Shown one piece after another: positions 33,525 to 42,993 of a stretch of DNA of 64,000 nucleotides. Numbering within the stretch: the first letter of the stretch is position 1; each line of letters starts with the position of its first letter. Below the pieces are notes generated by a model, which worked only from the letters and a program-made list of their open reading frames with translations, was not told where the DNA came from and did not search any database. The DNA lies in the NCBI GenBank assembly GCA_041695085.1, contig JBGFRO010000047.1, positions 65,006 to 129,005 on the forward strand. Reading direction: 5' to 3'. The DNA is from DYFT01 sp041695085 (lineage in GTDB: Bacteria > Bacteroidota > Ignavibacteria > UBA10030). Made by a program: the position numbers and the translations under genes.

Positions 33525-34873
33525 ATCGATGGCTTACCATATTGTCATTTCTGGTGCTCATGGTTGTTGCCGCGTTCAGTCAGACGAACGATCTCCAAGC
33601 GCGCATTCAGCGCGCCCAACCGGGTGACACGCTCGTGGTTGCGACGGGGGTGTACGCGGGGAATCTTGTTCTGGAAAAGCGGCTTGTCCTTCTTGGCTTG
33701 GACAAGCCCGTGATTCGCGGTGAAGGGAAAGGAAGCTGTGTGTCGATCCTTGCGGACTCCTGTGTCGTCTCCGGTTTTGTGATCGAACGAAGTGGGAATG
33801 ATTTAATGGCCGAAGACGCGGGGATTCTTGTCAAGTCCGACCGGAACCGCATCGCGCACAACGAGCTTCGCGATATCCTTTTCGGTGTTTACCTGCTTGA
33901 GGCGGACGAGAACGAAATCATCGGCAATGCCATTGTCGGGAGAAAGGAGATCGACTATGGCTCGCGCGGCAGCGGCATCCATATCTGGAACTCGCATCGG
34001 AATGTCGTTCGCGGCAACAGCATCGAGCATGCCCGCGATGGCTTCTACATTCAATATGCCAATCATACACTGATTGAACGCAGCAAGGTCACCGGTACGC
34101 GTTACGGCCTCCACTATATGTACGCAGACTCCAATGCGTTTCGTTTCAACACGTTTACGGAGAACATCGCGGGCGCGGCGATTATGTATTCGAAGGAAAT
34201 TACCTTCCGGCACAACATCTTCGCCCACAATCGTGGCTTTGCTTCCTACGGGATTCTGTTCCAGGACTGCAAAGGAATTATCGCCGATTCCAACATCATC
34301 GTCGACAATGCGGTTGGCCTCTTCTTTGAAGCATCCTCCGGAAACCGTTTTGCGCACAACATCATCGCACGAAACGACGTGGCGCTGCAGATCTTTCAGA
34401 ATTCTACGGGCAACATCTTCTTTGAGAATAACTTTATTGACAACCTGAGTCCCTTGAGCATCGTCGGCAAGCGGACGGAATCGCATTGGAGCTGGCAAGG
34501 CCGCGGCAATTACTGGAGCTCGTACGACGGGTACGACGTGGATGGCGACGGCATCGGCGATGTGCCGATGAAAATTCAAAATGTTTTCCATTATTTGGAA
34601 GGACGGTCGCCAAACCTCCGGCTCTATTTGTACAGCCCGGCATCTCAGGCACTCGCCGCAGCGACGCGGGCGTTTCCGATCATCAAGATCAATGAAGAGC
34701 TTGACACGGCGCCACTCATCCGGCCGGCTGACCTTTCCAGATTGCCCGCAGTGACTATGAGCGAGGGTACGCCGCGAGCGAACAAAGTCAATTTAGCGTG
34801 GGTTGGATTCGGGATCGGGTGTGGGGTGATCGGCATTTTCCTGGGACGATTAGTACGACGGGGTGGACGATGA
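33521..34873 (+). CDS. nosD: Periplasmic copper-site maturation protein NosD
   Basis: The 450-residue protein starts at the ATG at 33521. It has a Sec signal peptide (1-20), a long right-handed beta-helix built of NosD/carbohydrate-binding repeats (NRIAHNELRD, NVVRGNSIEHA, NRFAHNIIARND, and so on), and a C-terminal helix anchor before GRLVRRGGR. NosD works with the ABC transporter NosFY in building the CuZ centre of NosZ. ATGA overlaps join it to both neighbours. Confidence 0.96.
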   Translation: MNRWLTILSFLVLMVVAAFSQTNDLQARIQRAQPGDTLVVATGVYAGNLVLEKRLVLLGLDKPVIRGEGKGSCVSILADSCVVSGFVIERSGNDLMAEDAGILVKSDRNRIAHNELRDILFGVYLLEADENEIIGNAIVGRKEIDYGSRGSGIHIWNSHRNVVRGNSIEHARDGFYIQYANHTLIERSKVTGTRYGLHYMYADSNAFRFNTFTENIAGAAIMYSKEITFRHNIFAHNRGFASYGILFQDCKGIIADSNIIVDNAVGLFFEASSGNRFAHNIIARNDVALQIFQNSTGNIFFENNFIDNLSPLSIVGKRTESHWSWQGRGNYWSSYDGYDVDGDGIGDVPMKIQNVFHYLEGRSPNLRLYLYSPASQALAAATRAFPIIKINEELDTAPLIRPADLSRLPAVTMSEGTPRANKVNLAWVGFGIGCGVIGIFLGRLVRRGGR

Positions 34874-35601
34874 GTATGATACGGGTTGATCGATTCACGA
34901 AACGTTACGGCCATTTCACGGCGGTGGACAATGTCTCGTTCGAGATACGCGAGGGGGAGGTCTTTGCATTTCTCGGGCCGAACGGAAGCGGCAAAACGAC
35001 AACGATGAAAGCTATGGTGGGATTGAACATCCCGACGGCCGGAACAATTTTCATCAACGACATTGACGTCAACAAGCGGCCGAAGGAGGCAAAGCGATTC
35101 ATCAGCTACCTGCCGCAGCGAGTGGTGTTTCCGGAAAATCTGACGGCGCGGGAAGTGATGCGCTTCTATGGCTCGATGCGAAAGCTCTCCAAAGAAGCTG
35201 CCGATCAGGCGTTGGCGAACGCACGTTTCAATGGGTTCTCCGACAAGCTCGTGAGTGAGTTCTCGGGTGGCATGGTGCAGCGGCTTGGGCTTGCCGTAGT
35301 GTCTATGCCCGATGCGCCGATTCTGCTGTTAGATGAACCGACGGCGAATCTCGACCCGCAAGGCGTGAAACGATTTCGAGACTTCATCCTCGAACAGAAA
35401 CAGCGTGGGAAAACGATTGTGTTCTCGACGCACCTGCTGCCGGAAGTCGAGCAGCTTGCAGACCGTGTCGGGATTTTCGTCGGGGGAAAACTTGTCGCGC
35501 AGGAATCCGTGGAGAATCTGCGCCGCTCATTTTTAGAAACAGGAACAATCGAAGACATGTACTTGCATTATGTGGAGAGCTACCAGCATGAAAAACAGTA
35601 A
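34870..35601 (+). CDS. nosF: ABC transporter ATPase NosF
   Basis: The 243-residue protein has Walker A GPNGSGKTT, signature FSGGMVQRLGLA and Walker B ILLLDEPTANLD, and the H-loop STHLLPE. It partners with the NosY permease in CuZ assembly. ATGA overlap with nosD; the 3' end overlaps nosL by 14 bases. Confidence 0.96.
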   Translation: MSMIRVDRFTKRYGHFTAVDNVSFEIREGEVFAFLGPNGSGKTTTMKAMVGLNIPTAGTIFINDIDVNKRPKEAKRFISYLPQRVVFPENLTAREVMRFYGSMRKLSKEAADQALANARFNGFSDKLVSEFSGGMVQRLGLAVVSMPDAPILLLDEPTANLDPQGVKRFRDFILEQKQRGKTIVFSTHLLPEVEQLADRVGIFVGGKLVAQESVENLRRSFLETGTIEDMYLHYVESYQHEKQ

Positions 35602-36043
35602 TTTGGTACTTCGTTATTGGTTATTCGTAGCGTTGGGATTTGTGGGATGTGCGGCGACGGAGATCAAGCCGGTCGACTTGTATCCCGAAGACCAGTGTGC
35701 GCAGTGCCGCATGGCGGTCTCGAATGAAGCCTTTGCCTCGGAGATCATTGCACAGAATGGAGAGGTGTTCAAGTTTGACGACCTCGGATGCCTGGAGAAA
35801 TTCTTGAAGGAGAAATCGGGTCTTGCGGTCGCGGCGATGTACGTGAAGGATTACCAGACCCGCGCGTGGCTGTCGAAAGACAAAAGTGTGATCGTGCAGA
35901 CGAGCTTGAAAACGCCGATGGGTTCGGGCAAAGTTGCCGTCGCTGATTCGGTTCAGGCGAAGCAATTAGTTGAGAAATATCCCCCAACCAACCTTACAGA
36001 ATCGGAAAGCTGCTCCTGCTGCAGCGTCGATGGAAGAAAGTAA
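35588..36043 (+). CDS. nosL: Copper chaperone lipoprotein NosL
   Basis: The 151-residue lipoprotein (lipobox LGFVGC near residue 21) carries the Cu(I)-binding motif CAQCRMAV and the conserved FDDLGCLEKFL segment. It donates copper to NosZ maturation. A cysteine cluster SCSCCS at the C-terminus is unusual and might bind another metal ion. It follows nosF by overlap. Confidence 0.94.
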   Translation: MKNSNLVLRYWLFVALGFVGCAATEIKPVDLYPEDQCAQCRMAVSNEAFASEIIAQNGEVFKFDDLGCLEKFLKEKSGLAVAAMYVKDYQTRAWLSKDKSVIVQTSLKTPMGSGKVAVADSVQAKQLVEKYPPTNLTESESCSCCSVDGRK

Positions 36044-36121
36044 AGATGGAGTGCACCTCGATAGTGAGTAGAATGGATACCATCAATCGAATTGTATGAT
36101 GGTGTTTACCGTACAACGTCT

Positions 36122-36952
36122 ATGGAACTGAGAATCATCACAGAAATCGCCCGCGAAGAACTGACGATCAACATCCGCAACAAATGGACACTGATCTATG
36201 CAGGTGTCTTTAGCCTGCTGGTGGTCGGCATCTCGTATTTCGGGATGATGGCTGAGGGCTTTGCTGGAATGCAGAACTTCACGAGAACGTCGGCAAGCAT
36301 TCTCAATCTTGTTCTGTATATTGTGCCTCTCGTTGCGCTCGTCATGGGCACGCTGAGCTTCACGGGCGACAAAGGTTCCACCGAGCTTCTCTTTTCTCAG
36401 CCGGTCTCGCGTGCCGAGGTTCTTCTGGGCAAGCTCCTGGGCGTGTTTTTCTCGATCATCCTGTCGACCTTGGTTGGATTCATTCTGGCGGGATTCGTCA
36501 TCATTGCGGGCAGCGGCACCGATGGCATGAGCCGCTATGTGGCGTTCGTGGGACTGTCGCTTTTGCTCTCTCTCGTGTTCTTGAGCCTTTCCGTGGTGAC
36601 GGCAACCCTCAGTCGGCGGAAATCAAAAGCGTTCGGACTCGCCCTTTTTCTCTGGTTCTTCTTTGTGTTGTTCTACGACCTTTTCGCCATCGGCGGCACA
36701 CTCGTGTTGGAGGGACGGTCCGCAAACACATTCCTGTTCCTCTCTCTTTTTGGCAATCCGGTCGATATGGTACGCGTCGCCTCCCTCATCTCTCTGGATA
36801 ATGTCACGATCTTCGGCGCGTCGGGGGCAGCGTTGGTGCGATTCCTCGGCGGTACTTTCTCCAGTATCGCGCTCCTGCTCTTCACGCTCGCGCTTTGGGT
36901 CGGCGCTCCGCTTCTTCTCTCTCATCGACTCATCCAGCGGCAAGACATCTGA
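36122..36952 (+). CDS. nosY: ABC transporter permease NosY
   Basis: The 276-residue protein begins MELRIITEIAREELTINIRN, the typical NosY N-terminus, and has six helices plus the conserved cytoplasmic GDKGSTELLFSQPVSR segment. It forms the membrane part of NosFY, supplying the CuZ assembly system. The 78 bases before it hold a weak dyad (ACCATCA/TGATGGT) and no clear ribosome binding site. Confidence 0.93.
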   Translation: MELRIITEIAREELTINIRNKWTLIYAGVFSLLVVGISYFGMMAEGFAGMQNFTRTSASILNLVLYIVPLVALVMGTLSFTGDKGSTELLFSQPVSRAEVLLGKLLGVFFSIILSTLVGFILAGFVIIAGSGTDGMSRYVAFVGLSLLLSLVFLSLSVVTATLSRRKSKAFGLALFLWFFFVLFYDLFAIGGTLVLEGRSANTFLFLSLFGNPVDMVRVASLISLDNVTIFGASGAALVRFLGGTFSSIALLLFTLALWVGAPLLLSHRLIQRQDI

Positions 36953-36957
36953 CGTCC

Positions 36958-38145
36958 ATGGAACCTCCGCCGGCAACTCGATATGCGTGGCTCTTTGTGT
37001 TGGCAGTCCTGCTGGTCGTCGGATTGGGGCTTATCCTGCTCTGGCGTGCGGACGATGAGCGACAAATCCGATGGCAGCGAGGCGAGACGGAGCTTGTCGT
37101 CTCCTCCGTGCCGGATGTCAAGCTCACACTCTTCAAAGCGGGGAGAAGACTTTCGGACGCATCTCTGATTGCAGAAGTTTCGGAGAAGCAATGGCTTACC
37201 GGTGGTAGCTATTTTTTGAGAGTGGAGTCGCAAGCTGGAGTCTTATTCTATCCGGTTCCGCTCGCAGGCAGTCCGCGCGAATCGGATGAGCCGTTTGTCA
37301 TCACTGTGCGGCCGTTTCCGGCGGAGTTTCCACCGAAACTGTTTTCTCATCAACCGGATTACGTCTTCATTCCCAGCGGAACATTTCTGCTGGGAGATCG
37401 GCTTAATCCTGGCCAACCTCATTATGTTTGGTTGACCGGATACTTCATTGCTTCATTCGAGGTCACCAACGAAGAATTCCGCACGTTCCTCTCCGCCTCC
37501 GACGGTTATGGAAATGGTTCCAACTGGACCGCTGTTGGATTGCGCTGGAGAGCTTCCGGCAACTCTCAAGCGAGCGCTCTGCTCAAGCCGTCCGACGTGA
37601 AGTACAAGCGTTTCGGTCAACCCGACCAACCCGTTGCGTGGGTGAACTGGTTTGAGGCAAACGCCTATTGCCGATGGCTTTCGAGGTCTCGGGGGAAGGG
37701 AAGGTGGTGGTACGCATTGCCAACGGAGGCGGAGTGGGAGAAAGCGGCACGCGGTCCTGACAGTTTCGACTACGGTCTCAGCACCGTGATCAGCGATGCT
37801 GAGGTTCCGCTCTACAACTGGAAGAAAAATCCCGACGCTCCTGTGACTGTAGTGGGATGGAACGCGACGCTCTCAAGCTTTCAGCCGAATCGGTTCGGGC
37901 TGTATCACGTCACCGGCAACGTGGCCGAATGGACGCAAGGTGTGTTTATCCCGCACAATAGAAATCGCCCGTATCGAGACGACGAACGCAATCACGACGA
38001 CACGCCGGGCTCGCGGGTCGCGCGTGGTGGTTCGTGGTACAGCGCCGCCACGTCCTATCTGTACATTCCGTATCGGGACGCCTTTCAGCCGGAACATAGC
38101 AGTCATGAAACCGGCTTCCGGGTTGTGGTGCGGCGTTTGCCGTAA
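36958..38145 (+). CDS. Membrane-anchored SUMF1/FGE-domain protein
   Basis: The 395-residue protein has a helix at about 10-28, a 100-residue beta-rich region, and a C-terminal formylglycine-generating-enzyme-like domain (about 137-395) with FIPSGTFLLGD, EVTNEEFRTFL, PVAWVNWFEANAYCRWLS, LPTEAEWEKAARG and RGGSWYS. The catalytic cysteine pair of true FGE is not evident, so another chemistry or structural role is likelier. It lies six bases after nosY. NirV of denitrifiers is a related domain, which supports a role in maturing a periplasmic N-oxide reductase. Confidence 0.85.
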   Translation: MEPPPATRYAWLFVLAVLLVVGLGLILLWRADDERQIRWQRGETELVVSSVPDVKLTLFKAGRRLSDASLIAEVSEKQWLTGGSYFLRVESQAGVLFYPVPLAGSPRESDEPFVITVRPFPAEFPPKLFSHQPDYVFIPSGTFLLGDRLNPGQPHYVWLTGYFIASFEVTNEEFRTFLSASDGYGNGSNWTAVGLRWRASGNSQASALLKPSDVKYKRFGQPDQPVAWVNWFEANAYCRWLSRSRGKGRWWYALPTEAEWEKAARGPDSFDYGLSTVISDAEVPLYNWKKNPDAPVTVVGWNATLSSFQPNRFGLYHVTGNVAEWTQGVFIPHNRNRPYRDDERNHDDTPGSRVARGGSWYSAATSYLYIPYRDAFQPEHSSHETGFRVVVRRLP

Positions 38146-38219
38146 CTCCCCGCCGTGTTTTGTTCCTCTTTCCTTTGACGAACCAGAAAAAGAAGAATGA
38201 TCTTGGGATCGAAAAGTAC

Positions 38220-38248
38220 TTGACAACAGGCTTTTCGCATTTTATATT
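38220..38248 (+). promoter_or_regulatory. Sigma-70-type promoter of the nar-act operon
   Basis: TTGACA (38220-38225), a 17-base spacer and TATATT (38243-38248). Start point near 38255, about 95 bases before narC. The operator motif at 38248-38268 begins at the last base of the -10 box, exactly as in the rrf2 promoter. Confidence 0.88.
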
Positions 38249-38268
38249 CGGATAAACAGGTCTGATTA
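38248..38268 (+). promoter_or_regulatory. Candidate Rrf2 operator of the nar-act operon
   Basis: TCGGATAA-N5-TCTGATTA in the 13-base register seen at 18654, 19134 and 56502. It also contains an inverted pair GGATAA-N10-TTATCC. It overlaps the start point, so binding would repress. Confidence 0.62.
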
Positions 38269-38350
38269 TCCTGTTCCATTTCTTCCCCGGAAGCTCGAAG
38301 TCTTAAACTCAAGCCAGACCAGCGCACCGTCGACGAGAGGACTTTCTTTC

Positions 38351-39184
38351 ATGCGGCTTTCTCTCCTCCTTCTGTTGCTTCTCTGTTGTCTCACTCCCCT
38401 TGCCGCGCAGCAGCCTGCCGACGACTACAGGCAGAACTGCATCAGCTGCCACACGATCGGCGGCGGCAGGCTGACGGGTCCCGATCTGAAAGACGTCACG
38501 AAGCGCAAAGATCGCGCGTGGTTGACGAAGTTTATCATAGACCCAAAGGCGATGTTCGATGCGGGCGATCCATATGCGCTGAAGATTCTTCAAGAATCGC
38601 GAAATATTCCTATGCCCACCTTACCCGGGATGACTAAGGCGCGTGCCGAAGCACTGCTCGATCTCATCGAAGAGGAATCGAAAAAGGAAAAATCTGTCTT
38701 CGCCGGTGTGCAATTAAGCGACAGGCCGTTCACCGACGCCGATGTCCAGACCGGGCACACGATGTTCATCGGAACGAGAGCCCTCAAGCACGGCGGACCG
38801 TCCTGCATTTCGTGCCACACCGTACAGGGCCTTGGGGGTTTCGGAGGCGGGACCTTAGCACCGGATCTCACCACTGTGTTCGAGCGCTACCAAGGCCGGA
38901 AGACGCTCTCCGCCTGGCTTTCTGCTCCCGCTACTCCCACGATGCAATCTCTCTTCAAGCAACATCCTCTCGAAGCCGAGGAAATCTTATCCCTCGTCGC
39001 CTATTTCCAACACACGCTTCAGCGTAATCCACAAGATGTTTCGACGACGCGGCTGAATTTTATCCTCATCGGGCTCGCGGGAACGCTGGTCGTGCTGGGA
39101 CTTTTCGATGTGGTCTGGAACAAACGGTTGCGCAGCGTGCGTCGCCGGCTGGTACAAGAACGCCAACTGGAGAATCCATCATGA
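38351..39184 (+). CDS. narC: Diheme cytochrome c, first gene of the nar operon (NarC-like)
   Basis: The 277-residue protein has a Sec signal peptide (1-19), two CISCH heme motifs (about residues 31 and 155) in two cytochrome c domains, and a C-terminal membrane helix (about 236-255). The same gene order, a diheme cytochrome followed by narGHJI and narK genes, is known from Thermus, where NarC is needed for nitrate reductase assembly and electron transfer. Its stop overlaps the narG start by four bases. The symbol follows that gene order. Confidence 0.8.
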   Translation: MRLSLLLLLLLCCLTPLAAQQPADDYRQNCISCHTIGGGRLTGPDLKDVTKRKDRAWLTKFIIDPKAMFDAGDPYALKILQESRNIPMPTLPGMTKARAEALLDLIEEESKKEKSVFAGVQLSDRPFTDADVQTGHTMFIGTRALKHGGPSCISCHTVQGLGGFGGGTLAPDLTTVFERYQGRKTLSAWLSAPATPTMQSLFKQHPLEAEEILSLVAYFQHTLQRNPQDVSTTRLNFILIGLAGTLVVLGLFDVVWNKRLRSVRRRLVQERQLENPS

Positions 39185-42100
39185 GCGACACCAAGAGCAT
39201 TCACTGGATCAAAGACGAAGCGAATCCACAGCTCCGCGGCTGGGAGGAGTTTTATCGTAACCGCTGGCAGCACGATAAGGTGGTGCGCAGTACGCACGGT
39301 GTGAACTGCACAGGCAGTTGCACCTGGATGATTCATGTGAAGGATGGAATTGTGACGTGGGAAATGCAGGGACTGGATTATCCTTCCCTCGAACATGGCT
39401 TGCCGCCATATGAGCCGCGCGGTTGCCAACGAGGCATTTCCTTTTCGTGGTATCTCTACAGCCCTTTGCGCGTCAAGTACCCTTATATCCGGGGGGCGCT
39501 GCTCGACCTCTGGCGCAAAGCGCGAGTCGAGCACGAAGATCCCGTTGAAGCATGGAAATCGCTCGTCACCACTCCCGAGTATCGACGCCGATGGCAGAGA
39601 GCACGTGGAAAAGGGGGATTTCGTCGGGCATCGTGGGACGAAGTACTGGAAATCATGGCAGCAGTGAACATCCACACCATCAAAGCACACGGTCCCGATC
39701 GCATCGCGGGCTTCTCGCCAATCCCGGCTATGTCGATGGTGAGTTACGCGTCGGGCGCGCGGCTGATGCAACTGCTCGGCGGCGTTTCGCTTTCGTTTTA
39801 TGACTGGTATTGCGATCTCCCCTCTGCTTCGCCGGAGACGTGGGGAGAGCAAACCGATGTGCAAGAATCTGCCGACTGGTATAACGCCAAACTTCTCGCC
39901 GTGATGGGTTCGAATCTCAACATGACCCGTACGCCGGACGTGCACTTTGCGGCGGAGGCGAGGCACAACGGGACAAAGATGTACGTCTTCGCCCCCGACT
40001 TCAATCAAGTCGCCAAGTACGCCGATCACTGGGTTTCCATCAACGCCGGTCAGGATGGCGCGTGGTGGATGGCGGTGAATCATGTTCTCTTAAAAGAATT
40101 CCACCACGAGAAGCAAGTCCCTTACTTCATCGACTACACGAAGAAGTACACCGATGCTCCCTATCTTGTGGAGCTCACCGAAGAAAACGAAGTATTTGAA
40201 GCGGGACAGTTGTTGCGCGCTCATCGCTTGCAGAAGTATCAAGGTGTTGAAAACGGCGCCTGGAAATTTTTGATGTGGGATGAAGAAACGAAATCTCCCA
40301 AAATGCCCATGGGGAGTGTGGGAGATCGGTGGGGGAAAGAAAAGGGGAAGTGGAACCTGTTGCTGAAAGACGGTCTCGACGGTTCCGATATCACACCGCA
40401 ACTGACGTTTCTTGGAAAAGGCGTGCGAACAGTGCCGGTCCGATTCGACAACTTCGCCGAGGCATCGAGTCTCGTCCGCCACGTGCCGGTGACGATCCTG
40501 CAAACGGCAGATGGGAAGCAGATTACGGTGGCGACGGTCTATGACCTGTTGATGGCGCAGTATGGCGTTCCTCGCGGCCTCGAAGGAGATTATCCCGCCG
40601 ACTATGACGACGAACAAGCGCCCTATACACCAGCGTGGTCCGAAAAATATACGGGAATCGGTCGGAAAGACCTGCTGCAGTTTGCGCGCGAATGGGGGAC
40701 CACCGCCCAGCATACGAACGGGAAGTGCACCATTATCATAGGTGCCGGAATCAACCACTGGTATCACGCGAACCTGATGTACCGTGCCGGCATCCATGCA
40801 CTGATGTTCTGCGGCTGTATCGGGGTGAATGGAGGAGGACTCGCACATTATGTAGGACAAGAGAAACTCGCTCCCGGTGAGCCGTGGGGCGCGATTGCTT
40901 TTGCCAAAGATTGGTACGCTGCGTCGCGCCAGCAGAATGCCCCGAGCTGGCACTATGTTCACACAGATCAGTGGCGGTACGAAAAGGAGTTCACCGATTA
41001 TCATACAGTTCCCATGCGCCAGCCCAAAGGTTCGCTTGCACACGGCCACACGATGGATGTGCAGGTAAAGGCGGTGCGCAACGGTTGGCTTCCCTTTTAT
41101 CCCCAATTCACCAAGAACAGCATCGACGTGGTCCGCGAGGCGGAAGCGGAAGGAGCGAAGACTTCAGAAGAGGTGGTAAAGAACATCGTCGAAAAGCTCA
41201 AGTCGAGAGCACTCACATTCGCCGTCGAAGATCCCGATGCCAAAGAAAGCTGGCCGCGTGTGTGGTACATCTGGCGCGGCAATGCGCTGATGGCGAGCAG
41301 TAAAGGACACGAGTACTTTCTCCGGCATTATCTTGGCACGCACGATAATGCCGTTGCCCAAGATATGGCGCAAGATTCCGTGAAGGAAGTTGTCTGGCAC
41401 GAAATCGCGCCGCATGGCAAGATGGACCTCGTTGTCGATCTCAATTTCCGGATGGACACATCGGCGTTGTATTCGGATATCGTACTTCCCGCTGCGACGT
41501 GGTACGAGAAAGCCGATCTCAACTCAACCGATATGCACAGCTTCATCCACCCTTTATCTGCCGCGGTACCGCCGTGCTGGGAATCGAAGAGTGATTGGGA
41601 GATCTTCAAAGCGATCGCGCGGAAATTCTCAGAACTTGCCGTACGGCATTTCCCGGAGCCGATCAAGGAGGTGGTTGCAACACCTCTTGCTCACGACTCA
41701 GCCGCTGAAATCGCTCAACCGGACATAAAGGATTGGATCAACGGTGAGGGAGAAGCTATTCCCGGCAAAACGATGCCTCAGCTGACGGTTGTGACCCGTG
41801 ACTACAAGAACGTTTACAACCAATATATTTCGTTTGGTCCGTTGGTGAGACAGAATGGACTCGGTGCGCATGGGACGAAGTATGCGATCGACGATTTCTA
41901 CGATGAGATGTTGATCACCCGTCCCACCGTCACGTTTGAAGGTAAGTCATATCCCTCGCTGAGCAGCGATACGGAGGTTTGTGACGCCATTCTCCATCTT
42001 GCAACGGTGACGAACGGCGAGCTGGCTTACCGATCGTACAAAAATATGGAGGAGAAAGTCGGGCTGCCTCTCGTTCATCTGGCAGAAAAGAACCGGAGCG

Positions 42101-42825
42101 TGCGGATACATTACCGTGAGCTTCAGGGAAGACCGATGCGTCTCCTCAACAGTCCGATGTGGTCGGGATTGACGGAGAATGGTCGGGCCTATTCCCCCTT
42201 CACCTACAACGTTGAAGCTCTCGTCCCGTGGCGCACACTGACAGGTAGGCAGCATTTTTATCTTGATCATCCCGGTTATCTTCACTTCGGCGAACATCTT
42301 CCAACGTACAAGCCAAAACCGTTGCCGACGCAATATGCTGACCTTCGTTTCACTTCCTCCGCAGGTAAATCGAAGATGTTGAACTACCTGACGCCCCACG
42401 GCAAGTGGCACATTCATTCCACGTACGGCGACAACCACCGGATGACCACACTCTCGCGCGGTGTGGAGCCGTTTTGGATGAATGACAAAGATGCGGCGGA
42501 GCTCGGAATCAACGACAACGACTGGGTGGAAGTGTATAATGACCACGGTGTCGTCGTGACGCGCGCCGCGGTCAGTGCCCGCATTCCGCGGGGCATCTGC
42601 ATCATCTATCACTCGCCTGAACGAACCTATTCTGTTCCGAAATCGCCGCTCCGGAATAATCGTCGCGCCGGAGGCCACAACAGTCTCACCCGTACCCGTC
42701 TCAAACCGAACCTCATGGTGGGTGGGTACGGGCAATTCACTTATCATTTTAATTATTGGGGACCGATCGGCTGCAACCGCGACACGCACGTGTTGGTGCG
42801 AAAGTGTCCCGAACTCATCTGGTAG
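39181..42825 (+). CDS. narG: Membrane-bound respiratory nitrate reductase alpha subunit
   Basis: Reduces nitrate to nitrite at a molybdenum bis-MGD centre. The 1214-residue protein matches NarG in full length: WQHDKVVRSTHGVNCTGSCTW at the start supplies His and two Cys of the FS0 [4Fe-4S] cluster (third Cys in RGCQRG), and YCDLPSASPETWGEQTD contains the aspartate ligand to Mo. Twin-arginine leader is absent, consistent with a cytoplasm-facing enzyme. ATGA overlap with narC. A MITE-like element separates it from narH. Confidence 0.97.
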   Translation: MSDTKSIHWIKDEANPQLRGWEEFYRNRWQHDKVVRSTHGVNCTGSCTWMIHVKDGIVTWEMQGLDYPSLEHGLPPYEPRGCQRGISFSWYLYSPLRVKYPYIRGALLDLWRKARVEHEDPVEAWKSLVTTPEYRRRWQRARGKGGFRRASWDEVLEIMAAVNIHTIKAHGPDRIAGFSPIPAMSMVSYASGARLMQLLGGVSLSFYDWYCDLPSASPETWGEQTDVQESADWYNAKLLAVMGSNLNMTRTPDVHFAAEARHNGTKMYVFAPDFNQVAKYADHWVSINAGQDGAWWMAVNHVLLKEFHHEKQVPYFIDYTKKYTDAPYLVELTEENEVFEAGQLLRAHRLQKYQGVENGAWKFLMWDEETKSPKMPMGSVGDRWGKEKGKWNLLLKDGLDGSDITPQLTFLGKGVRTVPVRFDNFAEASSLVRHVPVTILQTADGKQITVATVYDLLMAQYGVPRGLEGDYPADYDDEQAPYTPAWSEKYTGIGRKDLLQFAREWGTTAQHTNGKCTIIIGAGINHWYHANLMYRAGIHALMFCGCIGVNGGGLAHYVGQEKLAPGEPWGAIAFAKDWYAASRQQNAPSWHYVHTDQWRYEKEFTDYHTVPMRQPKGSLAHGHTMDVQVKAVRNGWLPFYPQFTKNSIDVVREAEAEGAKTSEEVVKNIVEKLKSRALTFAVEDPDAKESWPRVWYIWRGNALMASSKGHEYFLRHYLGTHDNAVAQDMAQDSVKEVVWHEIAPHGKMDLVVDLNFRMDTSALYSDIVLPAATWYEKADLNSTDMHSFIHPLSAAVPPCWESKSDWEIFKAIARKFSELAVRHFPEPIKEVVATPLAHDSAAEIAQPDIKDWINGEGEAIPGKTMPQLTVVTRDYKNVYNQYISFGPLVRQNGLGAHGTKYAIDDFYDEMLITRPTVTFEGKSYPSLSSDTEVCDAILHLATVTNGELAYRSYKNMEEKVGLPLVHLAEKNRSVRIHYRELQGRPMRLLNSPMWSGLTENGRAYSPFTYNVEALVPWRTLTGRQHFYLDHPGYLHFGEHLPTYKPKPLPTQYADLRFTSSAGKSKMLNYLTPHGKWHIHSTYGDNHRMTTLSRGVEPFWMNDKDAAELGINDNDWVEVYNDHGVVVTRAAVSARIPRGICIIYHSPERTYSVPKSPLRNNRRAGGHNSLTRTRLKPNLMVGGYGQFTYHFNYWGPIGCNRDTHVLVRKCPELIW

Positions 42826-42860
42826 AAGTAGAAGGTGACTTTCTTCAGAGGTTGAACAGA

Positions 42861-42979
42861 GTGGCTGTCCAACATGTAGGGCGAGAAGCCTTCTCGCCCA
42901 CATCGGTGTTGCAAAAACGTTTGAATTCTTCAAATATCGAAGAAGGTACAATGATCATTCATACTTTTTGGACAGCCGC
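42861..42979 (+). mobile_element. MITE-like repeat element, copy 2 (between narG and narH)
   Basis: Terminal arms GGCTGTCCAA and TTGGACAGCC (42863-42872 with 42968-42977) pair perfectly; flanking GT and GC extend the stem as in copy 1. The interior starts with the ATGTAGGGCGAGAAG hairpin, here with perfectly paired arms. The element ends 15 bases before the narH start codon. See copy 1 at 31915. Confidence 0.75.
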
Positions 42980-42993
42980 ACAGGAGACACGCT

